DNA of 64,000 bases from Aliikangiella maris (lineage in GTDB: Bacteria > Pseudomonadota > Gammaproteobacteria > Enterobacterales > Kangiellaceae), in contig NZ_JBFDAH010000003.1 of assembly GCF_040719265.1 (NCBI RefSeq), forward strand, positions 221,361 through 285,360. The letters are read 5' to 3'. Position numbers and translations under genes: made by a program. Shown one piece after another: positions 1 through 9,702 of this stretch. The notes beneath the pieces were generated by a model. It searched no databases. It saw only the letters and a list, made by a program, of their open reading frames with translations, and was not told the DNA's origin. Every line of letters begins with the position of its first letter. Within the stretch, counting starts at the first letter, position 1.

Positions 1-1608
1 ATTTGAATTATTAGGATCATGTCGGTAATGTTTAAATTCACCAGACAAAACATGCAGTCGACTCACCCCACCCGATCGACTGCCTATCCATAAAGTCCCT
101 TTTGGATATTCAGTCAATGCAACAATATTATTACTGGCGAGCGAATTTTTATTCTCTTTATCATGCTGGTAATGATGATAGCGTCCATTTGCTTCATCAA
201 CCAAGTAAAGTCCATTTGCTCCAGATGCAAACCACTTACGATTTTCCGAATCAATAAATGTCCGATTAATAATATCGTTTTTCCAACTCTTACCTGTCCC
301 TGGAAATTTATCAATTATTTCAAATTCGTTCGACTGACGCTTCCAATGAATCACCCCATATTTTCGTGATGTCATCCACAAATCACCAATAGCATCTTCA
401 GCCACACTGCGCACTGTGGTCGAAGGAAATCCATCTGGTTTTTCTGGATTATAAGTTAACCAGTTAAACTGTGTTGAAGAAAGTTTTAACTGGTTTAGCC
501 CTTTCCACCAGGTACCAACCCATAAATAATTTTTATCTTGTAGCAAAGAATACGCATCACGGTTACTTAAACTGGTTATGATACCAGGATCACTTTTATG
601 CAATATCGACTGCCCCGTTTGTTTATTCAAATAGGCAATCCCCTCACCGACCAATGCTATCCATAACCCATACTTATCGGCCGCAATAATATCAGGTACA
701 ATGTCCGAGGCAATTTGAAAGTGTGCCGTTTCATTATTTTGATAATGAATAAAGCGGTTTTCTTCAGGAAAAAAATGATTAATTCCGCCACCTTTTGTAC
801 CTATCCATAATGAATCGTCACTATCGATAAATATTTTGGTGACATCATTGTGCGATAAACTATTGGGATTTTCACTTTGATGAGTAAAGTGTGTAAAACG
901 CTTACTATTCGGATCAAACTGGTCCAAACCGGCTCCAGGTACTTTCATAAATGGATAGCTGCTTAATGCAATCCAAAGCTTTCCTTGGCTATCTTCATTT
1001 ATATGTTTAATATTGTTACCGCCAATAGACTCAACAACCTCGGGGTTATGTTGAAAACGCTGAAAGCGTTTGCTATATGTATTAAATAAATTTAATCCAC
1101 CGCCGTTAGTTCCCACCCAAAAGCGTTTTTGGCTATCAATAAATAGTGAGGTAACTTCATTATTACTCAATGAGTATGGATCATTAATATCATTTTGAAA
1201 ACGAACAAAACGGTCGGTCTTGGGATCGAGTCGATTGAGCCCACCGCCGTAGGTACCAATCCACAAATAGCCTTCGGCATCTTCAATAATGGTATAAACA
1301 AAATCATCTGACAGACCATGCGGATTTTTTGGATCAGCCCGATAAGTATGAAACTGATAACCATCAAACCAACTTAGACCACTTTGTGTTCCAACCCAAA
1401 TACGACCATCAGAAGACTTTAAAATACAAAATATTGTTGCCTGTGGTAATCCTAGATTGCTGTCCAAATGTTTAAACTTTAGTGGATCAAAGGTATTTAA
1501 CTGCTTTTTATCAAATAACGATGGAGAATTTTGAGCGAAGGCTAGCGATTGACTGACAGCGCAGATAATAAGGAAAAAAGTAAAAATTTTAGTGATTGAT
1601 TTATACAT
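1..1608 (-). CDS. Periplasmic two-component-regulator beta-propeller sensor, N-terminal part (runs off the left edge)
   Basis: The frame is open from an ATG at 1608 to base 1 (536 codons, no stop), so the gene continues beyond the window. Residues 1 to about 24 form a signal peptide ending SLAFA. At least nine propeller-type repeats follow, each with a motif like LWIGTYGGGLNRLD, FWVGTNGGGLNLFN, LWIGTKGGGINHF or LWIGSRSGGVSRL. This is the Reg_prop pattern. In known families such propellers form the periplasmic sensor of hybrid histidine kinases or membrane GGDEF proteins, usually followed by a Y_Y_Y domain, one membrane helix and the output domain. The output domain here is outside the window, so kinase versus cyclase cannot be decided. 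It is divergent from the GGDEF-like gene at 1892, with 283 bases between them; a shared signalling role is only inferred. Confidence 0.85.
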   Translation of the reverse strand, partial: MYKSITKIFTFFLIICAVSQSLAFAQNSPSLFDKKQLNTFDPLKFKHLDSNLGLPQATIFCILKSSDGRIWVGTQSGLSWFDGYQFHTYRADPKNPHGLSDDFVYTIIEDAEGYLWIGTYGGGLNRLDPKTDRFVRFQNDINDPYSLSNNEVTSLFIDSQKRFWVGTNGGGLNLFNTYSKRFQRFQHNPEVVESIGGNNIKHINEDSQGKLWIALSSYPFMKVPGAGLDQFDPNSKRFTHFTHQSENPNSLSHNDVTKIFIDSDDSLWIGTKGGGINHFFPEENRFIHYQNNETAHFQIASDIVPDIIAADKYGLWIALVGEGIAYLNKQTGQSILHKSDPGIITSLSNRDAYSLLQDKNYLWVGTWWKGLNQLKLSSTQFNWLTYNPEKPDGFPSTTVRSVAEDAIGDLWMTSRKYGVIHWKRQSNEFEIIDKFPGTGKSWKNDIINRTFIDSENRKWFASGANGLYLVDEANGRYHHYQHDKENKNSLASNNIVALTEYPKGTLWIGSRSGGVSRLHVLSGEFKHYRHDPNNSN

Positions 1609-1891
1609 CTTAACGCTGGTTAACTGACTCTGAGTCGCTTTCGCGTAATAAATACTGATTTACAGTATAGTTCAAGCAGCTTGCTTTACTTATATTTCAT
1701 TTACCAATATAAACACACTGCTTTTATAACATTGACAGAGCTCATAGTGAGTTTTGGGATTAAAAAGTAAATTTTTGTGCGTTTTACCTTCAACTTTTTA
1801 TTATTGTCTATACTAAAAAGAATATTATTTAATCGCTCATGCGCTATTAAATCTCGATTTATTTATCGCCTTATTTCGGTACTTTTAAACT

Positions 1892-2830
1892 ATGAGTCGT
1901 TCACGCCAAGATGACATCAAAAATGCAGGTCTAAAATCCAGAAACGCACTGGCCTGGTTGAGAGACAATCAACTGCCTGCCGAACCAATTTGCTACACCA
2001 TTGCCTATGAGTATTTATATACCGATAATAATCAACTGAAAAAACAGGTAGACGAGATCGATTTATCGGCAGACAATTATCGAGAAAAGTTAAATGAGGT
2101 ATTTGAGAACAGTATTCTTAGCAGCAAAAATCAGCAACTTTCAATTTTTGGCGATCATGATGATCAATATGTTTGTGAAATCCTGAGTTTATTAGTCAAG
2201 AATTATGATCACAACGAAGACATATCAGACGCAGTTGATAAAATAAAGACCATTATCGGGCAAAATAAAAATCAAGCGGATGAAGATGAATCGCTTGATG
2301 TTGAGCATCCTCTCGATAATTATTTAAAAGTGAGAGATAACACTTCGCAAGACAAACTAACAAACTGCCTTGATTTTAGTGGTTTAAAACACACTGTGGC
2401 AGAAGCCTCAATACATGATGAACTGTTTCCCATGTCAATTTTACGTGTAAATATTGATCGCTTTAAATTAATCAATGACGTTAATGGCACATTTATGGGA
2501 GATAACGTATTAAAACATTTAGTCAAACTGTTTATCAGTACTACCAAAGGCAGTGATTTAGTATCACGCTATGAAGATGATGAATTCATTGTGGTACTCC
2601 CTAAAACCCCGCTAAAACAAGGCTTGATGGTTGCTGATAATTTACGCAAAAAAGTTATGGGCATCAGCCTGAAAAAGAAAGGAAATACCAATGTTGTCAA
2701 GTTAACCGTATCCATTGGTGTCGCTCAATATGAGCGAAAATTAAATTTTGAAGATGTTTTAATTAAAACTAAAAAATCCCTTAATCGCTCTAAAGATCTT
2801 GGGCGTAACAGCATCAATAGCGAAGACTAA
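1892..2830 (+). CDS. GGDEF-domain protein with degenerate active site (EDDEF)
   Basis: A 312-residue soluble protein with no signal peptide or membrane helix. Residues 1 to about 130 are a charged helical region of unknown role. Residues about 150-312 match a GGDEF domain: DKLTNCLDF at its start, the metal-binding strand RVNIDRFKLIND, the signature strand, and SIGVAQYE near the end. The signature reads RYEDDEF at 226-232, so both glycines of GG(D/E)EF are replaced by E228 and D229. The upstream I-site position reads KGSD instead of RxxD. Known GGDEF domains with such changes are usually poor or inactive cyclases and serve as GTP sensors or partner-binding modules. The metal aspartate in the NID strand is retained, so weak activity is not excluded. 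No clear Shine-Dalgarno precedes the ATG. Confidence 0.85.
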   Translation: MSRSRQDDIKNAGLKSRNALAWLRDNQLPAEPICYTIAYEYLYTDNNQLKKQVDEIDLSADNYREKLNEVFENSILSSKNQQLSIFGDHDDQYVCEILSLLVKNYDHNEDISDAVDKIKTIIGQNKNQADEDESLDVEHPLDNYLKVRDNTSQDKLTNCLDFSGLKHTVAEASIHDELFPMSILRVNIDRFKLINDVNGTFMGDNVLKHLVKLFISTTKGSDLVSRYEDDEFIVVLPKTPLKQGLMVADNLRKKVMGISLKKKGNTNVVKLTVSIGVAQYERKLNFEDVLIKTKKSLNRSKDLGRNSINSED

Positions 2831-3009
2831 ATTTTCAGTTTTCACATAAACCTACCTGGATATTCTAAATAACCTCGTCATTGTCAACCGCTAATATCAA
2901 TAGCCTACATGATTTGACATATTTATGACATTTTTTTACATGTCAACAAACATTAATAAATATCTGCCATTATTTTATTTTTCGCAGTATTCTAATAATA
3001 AATCTGACA

Positions 3010-3768
3010 ATGATATCTAATCAATTTAAGTGCATATTTGTACATGTCCCCAAAACTGCCGGCCAAAGTGTCGAACTGTTTTTTCTTAACCTCCTTCAAC
3101 TTACCTGGAAACAAAAAGATCAACTATATATTAAAAAAAATAGCGATCCTCAATGTGGTCCATCGAGATTAGCCCATTTAACTGCCAGTGAATATGTTGA
3201 TTGCGGGCATATTGATCAATCAACATTTGACAGCTATTTCAAATTTGCTTTTGTCAGAAATCCTTGGGAGCGCTTGGTTTCTGAATATCTTCATAAAAAA
3301 ATTGATCGAAAAATGTCACTTAAAGAATTTGTCTTTAACGGCCTGCCAGTAAAAAACAATTTCTGTGATAAATATCGTCATATCATTCCACAATACAATT
3401 ACTTGTTTGATAGCCAAGGCAAGCAGCTAGTAGACTTCATTGGTCGATTTGAAAATTTACAACACGATTTCGATTGGGTTTGTCAACAGCTCAATATTGC
3501 ACAAAGTGAACTACCTCATCGTAATTCTTCTTTTAGTCCGCGTCGTTTATTGTTGCGTAAATTACGCCATTTATTCTCTAGTAATAATCGAATTAAAAAG
3601 CATTACACCGAGTATTATGATAATGAGCTACACGATTATGTTGCCAAAATGTACGAGGTTGACATTGCTCAATTTAATTATAGCTTTAGTAACAAGGACT
3701 TTATTACTTCGACAGTAAATCACAATAATGCTCGATTATCAGATCGCATTTTAATGCAAGACAGTTAA
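3010..3768 (+). CDS. Sulfotransferase family 2-like protein (PAPS-dependent)
   Basis: A 252-residue protein starting just before the nucleotide-binding strand. VPKTAGQS at residues 13-20 is the 5'-phosphosulfate-binding loop, and FVRNPWERLVSEYLH at 81-95 is the 3'-phosphate-binding motif with the usual Arg-Asn-Pro core. Both are typical of the Sulfotransfer_2 family, which moves sulfate from PAPS to sugar hydroxyls. In bacteria these genes often decorate exopolysaccharide or lipopolysaccharide. No glycosyltransferase cluster surrounds this copy, so the acceptor is unknown. The C-terminal 70 residues are basic and variable. The gene stands alone between the GGDEF-like gene and a 600-base intergenic stretch. 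Confidence 0.82.
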   Translation: MISNQFKCIFVHVPKTAGQSVELFFLNLLQLTWKQKDQLYIKKNSDPQCGPSRLAHLTASEYVDCGHIDQSTFDSYFKFAFVRNPWERLVSEYLHKKIDRKMSLKEFVFNGLPVKNNFCDKYRHIIPQYNYLFDSQGKQLVDFIGRFENLQHDFDWVCQQLNIAQSELPHRNSSFSPRRLLLRKLRHLFSSNNRIKKHYTEYYDNELHDYVAKMYEVDIAQFNYSFSNKDFITSTVNHNNARLSDRILMQDS

Positions 3769-4375
3769 ATAATAACGACAAACATTCAAGTCTATAAAAG
3801 GTTTTGCTCACCCAACTAAATTAACCCCATGCTTTACACTGTGTCGGTGTTAAAAATATTGGCTTTAAAACGACATAAATTCAATATAAAATCGGTTAGT
3901 GGTTGACTTAAACCAGTACTTCTTCATCAGTTTTTCACACCGTTTCACTCTTGAATTTCCTCTCTTATTTAGCAAACACAATGATTTAGCTACAAAATGT
4001 TACTTGTGCTACGATTTTAAGTCCATTAGGATAGGTTGTATTGGCTAATAGTTAGCCAACAAAGCCATATTAATGGTCATTCATCACCTATTATCAAAAT
4101 GATATAAAGCCACAAATTTGTGCGTTAAACCTGTCAACAAATTAGGAATGTTATTCATACAAGAAAAACCAATATTTAATACCAAAAAACAGAATTTTAT
4201 TTATTTTTAGCTTGTAAAATATAATTTTATTATATTTTTAACAGAGTTCAACAAATCATAAGTTAATCGAAATTTCAATTATAAATAATTGTAAATTATT
4301 GCCGATATAAAAGCCTGGTAAAGCATTTTCTCCTGGGATAATATCTCAAAACTGGTATATATAGGACTGTCTATT
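3769..4375 (+). other. Intergenic stretch, no gene seen
   Basis: About 600 AT-rich bases without a credible reading frame. The only ordered element I find is the short inverted repeat at 4041-4059. The last 60 bases are the leader of the lipoprotein gene, with AGGA about 8 bases before its TTG start. Confidence 0.6.
4041..4059. promoter_or_regulatory. Perfect 8-bp inverted repeat, operator-like
   Basis: TTGGCTAA, a 3-base spacer TAG, then TTAGCCAA. The symmetry and length suit a dimeric regulator site, but no regulator gene is nearby and the next gene starts more than 300 bases away. It could equally be chance or a weak hairpin. Confidence 0.25.
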
Positions 4376-4732
4376 TTGAAAAACCGAGCAAAAACATTTT
4401 TCGCCATCACAGGGATGGCAACATTATTATTCGCCTGTCAATCTAGTAACGATAGTAAAGACACTACACAAAACACCGCCACCGACACAACGAGTTCATC
4501 AACGACTGTGACAGAACAGGCTCCGCCTCCTTTGATGAAAACCGATCCTGAAATGCCAAATTGTGCGCAAAGTTCTCCGCCAATTTTGGACACCAGTAAA
4601 ATAGAAAATATGTTAATTAAAGAAGGAAAAATAACAACAGAGATGGATCAAAAACAGCGACAAAAAATTGTCAATGATTATATAAATTCCAAAAGAAATG
4701 CTTACAAAATGTGTAAGCCCAAGGGGAAATAG
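4376..4732 (+). CDS. Small lipoprotein preceding the M6 protease
   Basis: 118 residues from a TTG start, chosen because AGGA lies 8 bases upstream and the frame then gives a clean lipoprotein signal: basic MKNRAK, a hydrophobic stretch, and lipobox LLFAC with the cysteine at residue 21. The mature part is Ser/Thr/Asp-rich up to about residue 50, then has short motifs with two cysteines (NCAQSSP and YKMCKPKGK) and a Lys-rich helix. I do not recognise a family. It ends only 5 bases before the ATG of the M6 metalloprotease, and its final codons contain that gene's Shine-Dalgarno (AAGGGGAA). The two are almost certainly co-translated. A partner, anchor or inhibitor of the protease is possible but not shown. 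Confidence 0.75.
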   Translation: MKNRAKTFFAITGMATLLFACQSSNDSKDTTQNTATDTTSSSTTVTEQAPPPLMKTDPEMPNCAQSSPPILDTSKIENMLIKEGKITTEMDQKQRQKIVNDYINSKRNAYKMCKPKGK

Positions 4733-4736
4733 CACC

Positions 4737-7601
4737 ATGATCAAATTGAAAAATTTCTTCGCTCAATCAGTTGTCGCAGCCTCGCTTGCTGCCACGTTAT
4801 CGATCACTACCGTCAATGCAAAACCAGAACGCTCTCTGTCATTAAGAGATCCGGGTACCGTTAATCAGGAAAGAATCCTTTATTGGTTAAAAAAGCGCGG
4901 CGAATTATCTGAAAACGCAACCTATGCTGAGCAACAAGCCGCCTTAACTCGTTTCATAAAGCCAGAAACACTGAGTAACCAACAGTACATTAATCGCTTG
5001 AATGGCAAACTAATGTCGAATTTGCCGATGCGTTCATCTCACGCAGGCCACGCTCACGCCGGACACACTAAAAATGCTCAAGCGGTCCCACATGAAGTAA
5101 AAGTATTAACAATACTCATTGATTTTCCTGATTTACCACATGATGATAATCGATTGACCGCCAGTGATACTAATATGTATTACGCTAGTTACCCTAAAGA
5201 ACACTATCAAGATTTAATGTTTTCCCCAACCGGATTTACCGGACCAAGTGGGCAAAACCTACAGTCTTCACGTCAATATTATTCTGCAGAGTCTGGTGGC
5301 GAATTTGTATTTAATGGCACCGTTTATGGTTGGGTTACCGCAGATAAAAATGCGAGTGAATATGGCGCCAATGATCCGGATAATAATGACTCAGATATTA
5401 ATACGGTCGGTTTAATCAAAGAAGCGGTAACCAAAGCCGTTGCCGAATATGGGATTACATTGAGTGATTTTGATCGGTATGATCCAACAGACTTGAACAA
5501 AAATGGCATTCTTGATGAACCAGATGGATATATTGATTATTTAATGGTATTTCATTCCAGCATTGGTGAAGATGCCGGTGGTGGAGTCTTGGGCACCGAT
5601 GCTATCTGGTCACACCGTTGGAATGTAAATAACTATTTAGTACCAGGTGGTGATGGCATTCGTGCACATGACTATACCGTGCAACCGATTGATGCCGCAA
5701 TTGGTGTTGTCTCTCACGAATTTGGTCATATGGTTGCCAATTTACCTGATGAATACGATACCAACAATAATGAGCCTGGTTCACCTGTCGGTACCTGGTC
5801 AATTATGGCAAGTGGAAGTTGGGCCGGTACCACGATTCCTGGCGCAATGCCAACAGGATTTAGTCCACAAGCCAGAGAAACACTACAACAAAAGTTTGGT
5901 GGTAAATGGATCAATCAACAAACAATTGAGTTAGCTGATTTAGAAGCAGGCGATCAAACTATCGATCTGGTTGAAGCTGTAAAACATGATAGCGGTATTA
6001 ATCAGGTTAAAATCAATTTACCCAAACCGGTTTCAATATTTAATCCAAGTGCAGGCAACTACTTTTATTACTCCAAGCGGGGTGATTCTCTGAATAATAC
6101 CGCCAAATTTAATCTGACCATTCCGACGGGCAGTAGCCACACGCTAACAATGAAAGCGCAATGGGATATTGAAAAAGACTGGGATTACGCACAAATATTA
6201 ATTGATGGTGTCGCAGTGGCAGGCAATCACACCATCGCGACTAACCCAATTCCAGATCAATATCCAAGCGAAACTCATTATCAAACGGTCACCAATTACC
6301 TGTCAGAAAAATCGAGCAAAATTGGTGAAAACTGGGTTGATCTGACCTTTGACCTTTCTGCCTACAACAATCAAACTGTTGAAGTCACAATCAAGTACTA
6401 CACCGATGCCAATACAGGCGGCTATGGTATTATGGTAGACAGCATTGCACTTAATTCCGATGGCAACAGCGTCATCGTGGCCGATACTGAAGTTGCCAAC
6501 AGTGTCACGCTGGCGGGATTCGAGCGCATCAGCCAGCATCAAATTATTGGTGAAGACCAAAACTATTACATTCAGTTACGCAGTCATAACAGCGTAGATG
6601 CTGGATTAAAAGCTGAAAGCTACGATCACGGTGTTTTAATGTGGTTTGCTAACAAGGCATTTTACAATAATGAATCATCGGTTCATCCCGGTGAAGGTTT
6701 TTTAAGTGTCATTGATGCCGACCAAAATATTATTTCCGATGCAACTTACGGAATCTGGTGGACCTATAACCAAATTCGTGATGCCATTTTTAGTTTATAT
6801 GCGCAATCGGAAAAAGCAGCCGATAGTAACCTGCAAGCGATTTCAATATTTGACGACTCGTTCGATTACTCAACACCAGAGCAACCTGAGTCTGGTGTTG
6901 TATTACCAATTAATGGCTTAAAAATGGAAGTATTATCACAGGAAACCGATAGTACAACTGCACAAATAAAACTGTCGTTAGCTGGCGAATTGACTGCGAG
7001 TTTCACCGTTAATAAAACGGGCTTAAATGCCACTTTTAGCGACACCACTCGCGGTGGTAAAGGCAATCGCACCTATAGTTGGGATTTTGGTGATGGTAAC
7101 ACCAGCAGCGAAGCGTCACCAAGTCACACTTATGCGCAATCAGGCAGTTATACTGTAGCGCTGAGTGTTACCGATGGCGAAAATACTACCAGCACTTATC
7201 AGTTGGTGGTCGATATACAAGCTGCCGCCGCACCGGTTGCCTCATTTACCTCCACCAAAAGTAATTTAACGGTTAATTTAACTAATACATCAACCGATGG
7301 TGAAGGCACATTAAGTTATGCTTGGGATTTTGGTGATGGATCAACCAGTACCAATCAGTCACCATCACATACTTATGCTGCAGCAGGAACTTATACCATT
7401 ACACTAGTCGTTACTGATTCATTGAATCGTACCAGCGAGAGCAGCGCATCAGTTACAGTCAGTACACCGCCCGCACCTCCTCCAGCACCAGAAGAAAAGA
7501 GCGGTGGTGGTGGCAGCATGGGTCTGTTATTCATGCTGTTCCTGGCTTTATTAAAAATCTCGACTCAAGCCAGTGAAAATCGTAGACACTGGGTAAAATA
7601 G
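4737..7601 (+). CDS. Secreted M6-family metalloprotease with two PKD domains and GlyGly-CTERM tail
   Basis: The longest frame opens at 4698 inside the lipoprotein gene. I prefer the ATG at 4737, which has AAGGGGAA upstream and gives a signal peptide ending in VNA, for 954 residues. After a propeptide with a His/Gly-rich stretch (SHAGHAHAGHTK), the zinc site HEFGH is at 327-331, followed by NLPDEYD, the M6 (immune-inhibitor-A-like) pattern. A beta-sandwich region follows, then two PKD domains, each with WDFGDG and SPSHTYA motifs, at about residues 755-915. The C-terminus is SGGGGSMG, a hydrophobic helix, then basic residues. This matches the GlyGly-CTERM signal, which in known systems is cut by rhombosortase for surface release after type II secretion. 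No rhombosortase gene is in the window. A strong terminator follows. Confidence 0.92.
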   Translation: MIKLKNFFAQSVVAASLAATLSITTVNAKPERSLSLRDPGTVNQERILYWLKKRGELSENATYAEQQAALTRFIKPETLSNQQYINRLNGKLMSNLPMRSSHAGHAHAGHTKNAQAVPHEVKVLTILIDFPDLPHDDNRLTASDTNMYYASYPKEHYQDLMFSPTGFTGPSGQNLQSSRQYYSAESGGEFVFNGTVYGWVTADKNASEYGANDPDNNDSDINTVGLIKEAVTKAVAEYGITLSDFDRYDPTDLNKNGILDEPDGYIDYLMVFHSSIGEDAGGGVLGTDAIWSHRWNVNNYLVPGGDGIRAHDYTVQPIDAAIGVVSHEFGHMVANLPDEYDTNNNEPGSPVGTWSIMASGSWAGTTIPGAMPTGFSPQARETLQQKFGGKWINQQTIELADLEAGDQTIDLVEAVKHDSGINQVKINLPKPVSIFNPSAGNYFYYSKRGDSLNNTAKFNLTIPTGSSHTLTMKAQWDIEKDWDYAQILIDGVAVAGNHTIATNPIPDQYPSETHYQTVTNYLSEKSSKIGENWVDLTFDLSAYNNQTVEVTIKYYTDANTGGYGIMVDSIALNSDGNSVIVADTEVANSVTLAGFERISQHQIIGEDQNYYIQLRSHNSVDAGLKAESYDHGVLMWFANKAFYNNESSVHPGEGFLSVIDADQNIISDATYGIWWTYNQIRDAIFSLYAQSEKAADSNLQAISIFDDSFDYSTPEQPESGVVLPINGLKMEVLSQETDSTTAQIKLSLAGELTASFTVNKTGLNATFSDTTRGGKGNRTYSWDFGDGNTSSEASPSHTYAQSGSYTVALSVTDGENTTSTYQLVVDIQAAAAPVASFTSTKSNLTVNLTNTSTDGEGTLSYAWDFGDGSTSTNQSPSHTYAAAGTYTITLVVTDSLNRTSESSASVTVSTPPAPPPAPEEKSGGGGSMGLLFMLFLALLKISTQASENRRHWVK

Positions 7602-7621
7602 TTAAATTTTGTTACTTTGAT

Positions 7622-7645
7622 AAGGGCCTTTTTGGCCCTTTTTTT
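7622..7645 (+). terminator. Rho-independent terminator after the M6 protease gene
   Basis: AAGGGCC, loop TTTTT, GGCCCTT, running into seven T residues. It lies 21 bases after the TAG stop. This ends the lipoprotein-protease unit. Confidence 0.92.
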
Positions 7646-7831
7646 ATGCTGCCGAATTGAGTCTTATCCGCTATCCATACCATTTTATCTATCCATTGTC
7701 AGATTCATATTTTCTGCTATTACAAAACTTCTCGTTTCAAATAACTGACATCCATCGTTCATCGACTTGTCACACCTTACGCTTAAGGTCTAGCCACTTT
7801 TCTTATTTAATTAATCAGATCCTGAACGCTT

Positions 7832-9553
7832 ATGTCAAAACTTACTCGTCGTGAATTTGTGCGCAATTCACTTATGGGAATCAGTACAGCGGCTATCACT
7901 GTGGGGTTATCGACCTCATTAACTGGCTGCTCATCTTACGATTTAATTAACGCTGACTTTCTACATGGCGTCGCCAGCGGCGATCCACAAAGTGATCGTG
8001 TCATTATTTGGACTCGAGCGACGCCAAAAGATCCAGCGGTTGATTCCGTCGCGATTTTATGGGAAGTAGCCAGTGATGCAAATTTTGATCAGATAATTGC
8101 CCGAGATGTTGTCAGTACTTCGGCATCACGAGACTTTACCATTAAAGTCGATGTAACCGGATTATCAGCAGCAACCATTTATTACTATCGATTCCGCTCG
8201 CGTAATCATCGTTCGCCCGTAGGAACGACCAAAACACTACCAACCGGATCAATCGATCAGGTCAAACTTATTGTTGTTTCCTGCTCAAATTACCCTGCCG
8301 GATACTTTCATGCTTATGGATTGGCGGCGCAACAAAGCAATATCGACGCAGCGATTCATTTAGGCGATTATATTTATGAATATGGCCGTGATGGCTATGC
8401 CAGTGAAGATGCTGAAGCACTTAACCGACAAGTTGAACCAGCTCACGAATTAATAACTTTAGCCGACTATCGAGCGCGTTATGCACAATACCGTACCGAT
8501 AGCAATCTGCAAGCATTCCACCAAGCTTTCCCAATGATCGCCGTATGGGATGACCACGAAGTTGCCAATGATACCTGGCGTGATGGTGCGCAAAATCATG
8601 ATGATAGCGAAGGTGACTTTTATGTGCGCCTGGCAGCAGCACTGCAAGCCTATGCCGAATGGATGCCTATTCGCCCGCCCGTCGATACCAACATTTCATC
8701 ATTGTATCGAAGCTTTGAGTTTGGTGAATTAATTAACTTGATAATGCTCGACACCCGCATTATCGGACGAGACAAGCAGCTCTCCTATGCCGATTATTTC
8801 TCAAACACTGGCGAGTTCGACTATCAACAATTTAATGCTGACCGCTATTCAGATAGAAGTTTATTAGGAAGCAATCAGTTAACCTGGCTAAAACAACAAC
8901 TCGATACCAATCATCAGTGGCATGTACTTGGACAACAGGTTTTAATGGGTGAAATGAATTTACCTGGCGCAATCGTCACAGGTCAATTATCACTTGCAGA
9001 ATTTTTTGAGTTAGCCAAATTGGCCGAAATTGCCCAAACCAATCCTGAAGCACTCACTAATGAACAAATGCAGTTACTGCAAGAGAAAGGCCCTTTACTG
9101 CAAATGCCGCAACTACCTTATAATCTGGATGCATGGGATGGCTACCCAAAAGAACGTGACGAGATTTTCAATCATACGAAAAATAATAATTCAAACTTAA
9201 TTGCACTAGCAGGCGATACGCATAATGCTTGGGCCAATGAGTTAAACACAATAATCGAGGGCGATATCGTTGTAAGAAACGGATTCGAATTTGCAACGCC
9301 CAGCATTTCTTCACCAGGTGCTGAAAGCTTTTTAGGGCTATCAACACCCGAAGCGGTTTTGCAAGCCGAAACAGCATTGCGTCAATTAGTTTGGAGTTTA
9401 AAATATACTAACCTGTCTAATCGCGGTTTTTTAACCGTCACCATTAACCGACAAGCAGCGACTGCTAATTGGACGTTTATCGATACGGTAAAAGCATCAT
9501 CTTATCAAGAGCTCATTATCCGTCGTCATGAAATGGCGGTTATTCATCAATAG
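7832..9553 (+). CDS. phoD: PhoD-type alkaline phosphatase/phosphodiesterase, Tat-exported lipoprotein
   Basis: 573 residues. The N-terminus carries a twin-arginine motif TRREFVR (R6, R7), a hydrophobic stretch and a lipobox LTGC with the cysteine at 33, so the folded enzyme is probably exported by Tat and lipid-anchored. The PhoD N-terminal domain begins at FLHGVASGDP (about 43-52). Metallophosphatase motifs follow: HLGDYIYEYG (H176, D179), VWDDHEVAND (D240, D241, H242) and LAGDTHNAW (D462, H464). PhoD enzymes use iron and calcium to cleave phosphate monoesters and diesters during phosphate scavenging. No Pho box was identified upstream. About 190 bases separate it from the protease terminator, so it has its own promoter. 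Confidence 0.9.
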   Translation: MSKLTRREFVRNSLMGISTAAITVGLSTSLTGCSSYDLINADFLHGVASGDPQSDRVIIWTRATPKDPAVDSVAILWEVASDANFDQIIARDVVSTSASRDFTIKVDVTGLSAATIYYYRFRSRNHRSPVGTTKTLPTGSIDQVKLIVVSCSNYPAGYFHAYGLAAQQSNIDAAIHLGDYIYEYGRDGYASEDAEALNRQVEPAHELITLADYRARYAQYRTDSNLQAFHQAFPMIAVWDDHEVANDTWRDGAQNHDDSEGDFYVRLAAALQAYAEWMPIRPPVDTNISSLYRSFEFGELINLIMLDTRIIGRDKQLSYADYFSNTGEFDYQQFNADRYSDRSLLGSNQLTWLKQQLDTNHQWHVLGQQVLMGEMNLPGAIVTGQLSLAEFFELAKLAEIAQTNPEALTNEQMQLLQEKGPLLQMPQLPYNLDAWDGYPKERDEIFNHTKNNNSNLIALAGDTHNAWANELNTIIEGDIVVRNGFEFATPSISSPGAESFLGLSTPEAVLQAETALRQLVWSLKYTNLSNRGFLTVTINRQAATANWTFIDTVKASSYQELIIRRHEMAVIHQ

Positions 9554-9585
9554 TGTTATTGGTGCTGGTTTTTATTAATTAGTCG

Positions 9586-9619
9586 AAGACTTCACTGCGT
9601 TTTTAAACGGTGAAGTCTT
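9586..9619. terminator. Hairpin between convergent genes, probable terminator
   Basis: AAGACTTCAC pairs with GTGAAGTCTT, and the inner CGTTT and AAACG extend the stem past a small bulge. It lies 33 bases after the phoD stop. The T-tract is poor on both strands, so efficiency is uncertain. Confidence 0.5.
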
Positions 9620-9702
9620 TAACTTTAGACATTTTAACCAGGCATAGTTTAAGCTTACGTACTTTAGCTTTACATACTTTGGCTTTTACACATTTAAAAA
9701 AA

